NCBI RefSeq assembly: GCF_022347685.1
Contig: NZ_JAKRGF010000007.1
Coordinates: 90,503-154,502, forward strand
DNA from: Thalassobius sp. Cn5-15
Lineage (GTDB): Bacteria > Pseudomonadota > Alphaproteobacteria > Rhodobacterales > Rhodobacteraceae
Direction: 5' to 3'
DNA length: 64,000 bases
Shown here: positions 62,874-64,000 of the stretch, in pieces
Position numbering within the stretch: the first letter of the stretch is position 1
Layout: each line of letters starts with the position of its first letter
The notes under the pieces: generated by a model
What the model saw: only the letters and a program-made list of their open reading frames with translations
What the model was told of the DNA's origin: nothing
Database searches by the model: none
Position numbers and translations under genes: made by a program

Positions 62874-63677
62874 CTAGCCGTCGGCGAAGTGGCGTGATTG
62901 CATTTCGGGCAGGCTAAAGTCTTCGGTGTGAACCACCACGTCTGCGCCACGGGTCAGGATAATGCCGTAGGCGCCCGGTTCGGGGACTGAATGTGCAAAG
63001 CCCTCTTTGCCCAGCATCATCGGCATTTGGTGGCAGGTGCTTTTGAAGACTGTCATCGATTTCCCCTGTATGGTGGCGGTAATGGTCCGATGGATGTGGC
63101 CGGCAAAGAGGTGGCGCACGTTGTAGCGCGCGGCCATCGCCAGCAGTGCATCCGCGTTGATCAGACCAATGCCGTCCATGCCGCTGAAACCTGTTTCAAA
63201 CGGGGGGTGGTGAAGAAAGAGGAGGCATGGTTTGCCTCCGGCTTGTTTCAGCGCCTGCTCCAGCCAGTTGAGGCGGGCAGGGCAGAGGCGACCAGCATGT
63301 TCCACCGCCGCCTCTGTGTCCAGTGTATCAAGGGTGATCAGACGTACATCAGGTAGGTCCACCACGGCCTGAACAAATCCCGCATCGGTCACCGCCGCGG
63401 TGGGAAAGGCAGCGCGGAAGGGCGCGCGCAGGTCATGATTGCCCATCAGCATCGTGACTGGCCACGGTAGGCCCTGCAGCAGTGGTTTCAGACTGGCGTA
63501 TTGATCGGCTGTGCCTTCATTGGTCAGATCGCCCGTGATCACCAGATGATTGGCGTCATGATGATGCCGCGCCGCATGCGCCAGCGCCTCGCGTGCCCGT
63601 TCAACTGGGGAGAGGTTGATGATGGTTTCAGGTGGCGTGGTGATGTGCAGGTCGGTCATGACCAGAATTTTTGACAT
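62874..63677 (-). CDS. Metallophosphoesterase (CpdA-like phosphodiesterase)
   Basis: A 267-residue calcineurin-like phosphoesterase with two-metal motifs: VMTDLHI (D-x-H), VITGDLTNEG (G-D), MLMGNHDLRAPF (G-N-H-D), LLFLHHPPFETG and HLFAGHIHRTITA (G-H-x-H). The layout resembles class III cyclic nucleotide phosphodiesterases such as CpdA, but substrate could also be a glycerophosphodiester. ATG 63677 starts MSKILVMTDLH directly at the first motif; the longer frame adds 14 residues. Confidence 0.87.
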   Translation of the reverse strand: MSKILVMTDLHITTPPETIINLSPVERAREALAHAARHHHDANHLVITGDLTNEGTADQYASLKPLLQGLPWPVTMLMGNHDLRAPFRAAFPTAAVTDAGFVQAVVDLPDVRLITLDTLDTEAAVEHAGRLCPARLNWLEQALKQAGGKPCLLFLHHPPFETGFSGMDGIGLINADALLAMAARYNVRHLFAGHIHRTITATIQGKSMTVFKSTCHQMPMMLGKEGFAHSVPEPGAYGIILTRGADVVVHTEDFSLPEMQSRHFADG

Positions 63678-63761
63678 GAAGCAGTCCGTTCTTCGATGAG
63701 TGCCGATAGGGTGCGGCACGCGGGCAATGACAGGAGAGTGTGACGGCCGCGTTACAAAAGC

Positions 63762-63791
63762 AAACGGCCCGCTATGTGGCGGGCCGTTTTT
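63762..63791. terminator. Terminator between acs and the phosphoesterase gene
   Basis: ACGGCCCGC (63764-63772) pairs with GCGGGCCGT (63779-63787) around a 6-base loop; T-runs flank both strands (TTTTT on plus, TTTGCTTTT on minus). It lies just beyond the acs stop on the minus strand. Confidence 0.85.
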
Positions 63792-63806
63792 AAGGTCGTT
63801 TTGTGG

Positions 63807-64000
63807 TTAGCGGTTCATGCGGTTTTTGATGAGTTCCTCCACGACGCTTGGATCTGCCAGCGTTGATGTGTCTCCAAGTGCGCCAAAGTCATCTTCGGCA
63901 ATTTTGCGCAGGATGCGGCGCATGATCTTGCCGGAACGGGTTTTCGGCAGGCCGGGCGCCCACTGGATCAGATCCGGCGCGGCGATGGGGCCGATTTCGG
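63807..64000 (-). CDS. acs: Acetyl-CoA synthetase, C-terminal end (partial)
   Basis: The last 63 codons and stop of an acetate--CoA ligase run off the window edge. The visible part has [34 protein letters not shown], with the conserved C-terminal acetylatable lysine in RSGKIMRR, and ends [12 protein letters not shown]. Acs activates acetate to acetyl-CoA through acetyl-AMP. Confidence 0.95.
   Translation of the reverse strand, partial: EIGPIAAPDLIQWAPGLPKTRSGKIMRRILRKIAEDDFGALGDTSTLADPSVVEELIKNRMNR

Overview
The window is chromosomal DNA from an alphaproteobacterium of the Rhodobacteraceae, most likely the marine Roseobacter group; I cannot fix the genus. Evidence: the division/envelope order DUF2484-murB-ddl-ftsQ-ftsA-ftsZ-lpxC-bamD-recN, an FtsZ with a very long C-terminal linker, aerobic cobaltochelatase genes cobS/cobT, an NDUFA12-type complex I subunit beside mlaD and DUF2155, and a tRNA-His with A73 and no encoded G-1, the known alphaproteobacterial form. 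I saw no integrase, transposase, phage gene or CRISPR array.

Layout. 1-10616 (+): cell-wall precursor synthesis, division, lipid A synthesis, outer-membrane assembly and DNA repair, with a strong terminator after ftsZ. 10696-23017: mixed metabolism (FAD-linked oxidase, ClC chloride channel, DUF427 protein, aminopeptidase P, cobT/cobS, nitronate monooxygenase), a small RTX protein and a J-domain protein; a short frameshifted remnant lies at 13925-14290. 23406-23482: tRNA-His. 23859-29086: ugpBAEC glycerol-3-phosphate importer plus a translationally coupled endonuclease/exonuclease/phosphatase-family gene, behind a Pho-box-like sequence. 29534-30259: secreted trypsin-like protease.

30346-48026 is the most distinctive part. 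On the minus strand a large Ig-repeat adhesin-like protein is followed by a complete type I secretion system (TolC-like protein, ATPase, HlyD adaptor). Divergently, on the plus strand, lie a PilZ-like/HlyD fusion resembling Alg44, an Alg8-like membrane glycosyltransferase, AlgA-like and AlgD-like GDP-mannose enzymes, and an 872-residue RTX protein. The 532-bp divergent region holds a perfect TTAA-N7-TTAA (CtrA-type) box. The adhesin carries a TAAG tetrapeptide after its N-terminal module, where LapG-type proteases cut related adhesins. I read this as a biofilm locus pairing a secreted adhesin with a mannuronan-like polymer synthase, probably under c-di-GMP and CtrA control. None of the usual alginate periplasmic or outer-membrane export genes (algK, E, G, X, L, I, J, F) is present here.

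48072-52208: a LuxR-type response regulator, divergent from a small periplasmic molybdopterin-domain protein and a large hybrid histidine kinase, possibly one signalling unit. 52389-54682: an acyl-CoA dehydrogenase converging on a GlxA/AraC regulator whose upstream region holds five TGCGAC elements. 55099-64000: clpP, clpX, an unrecognised lipoprotein-like gene, ridA, the NDUFA12 gene, mlaD and a DUF2155 gene on plus; aat, accC, accB, a PAS-LuxR regulator, a metallophosphoesterase and the 3' end of acs on minus.
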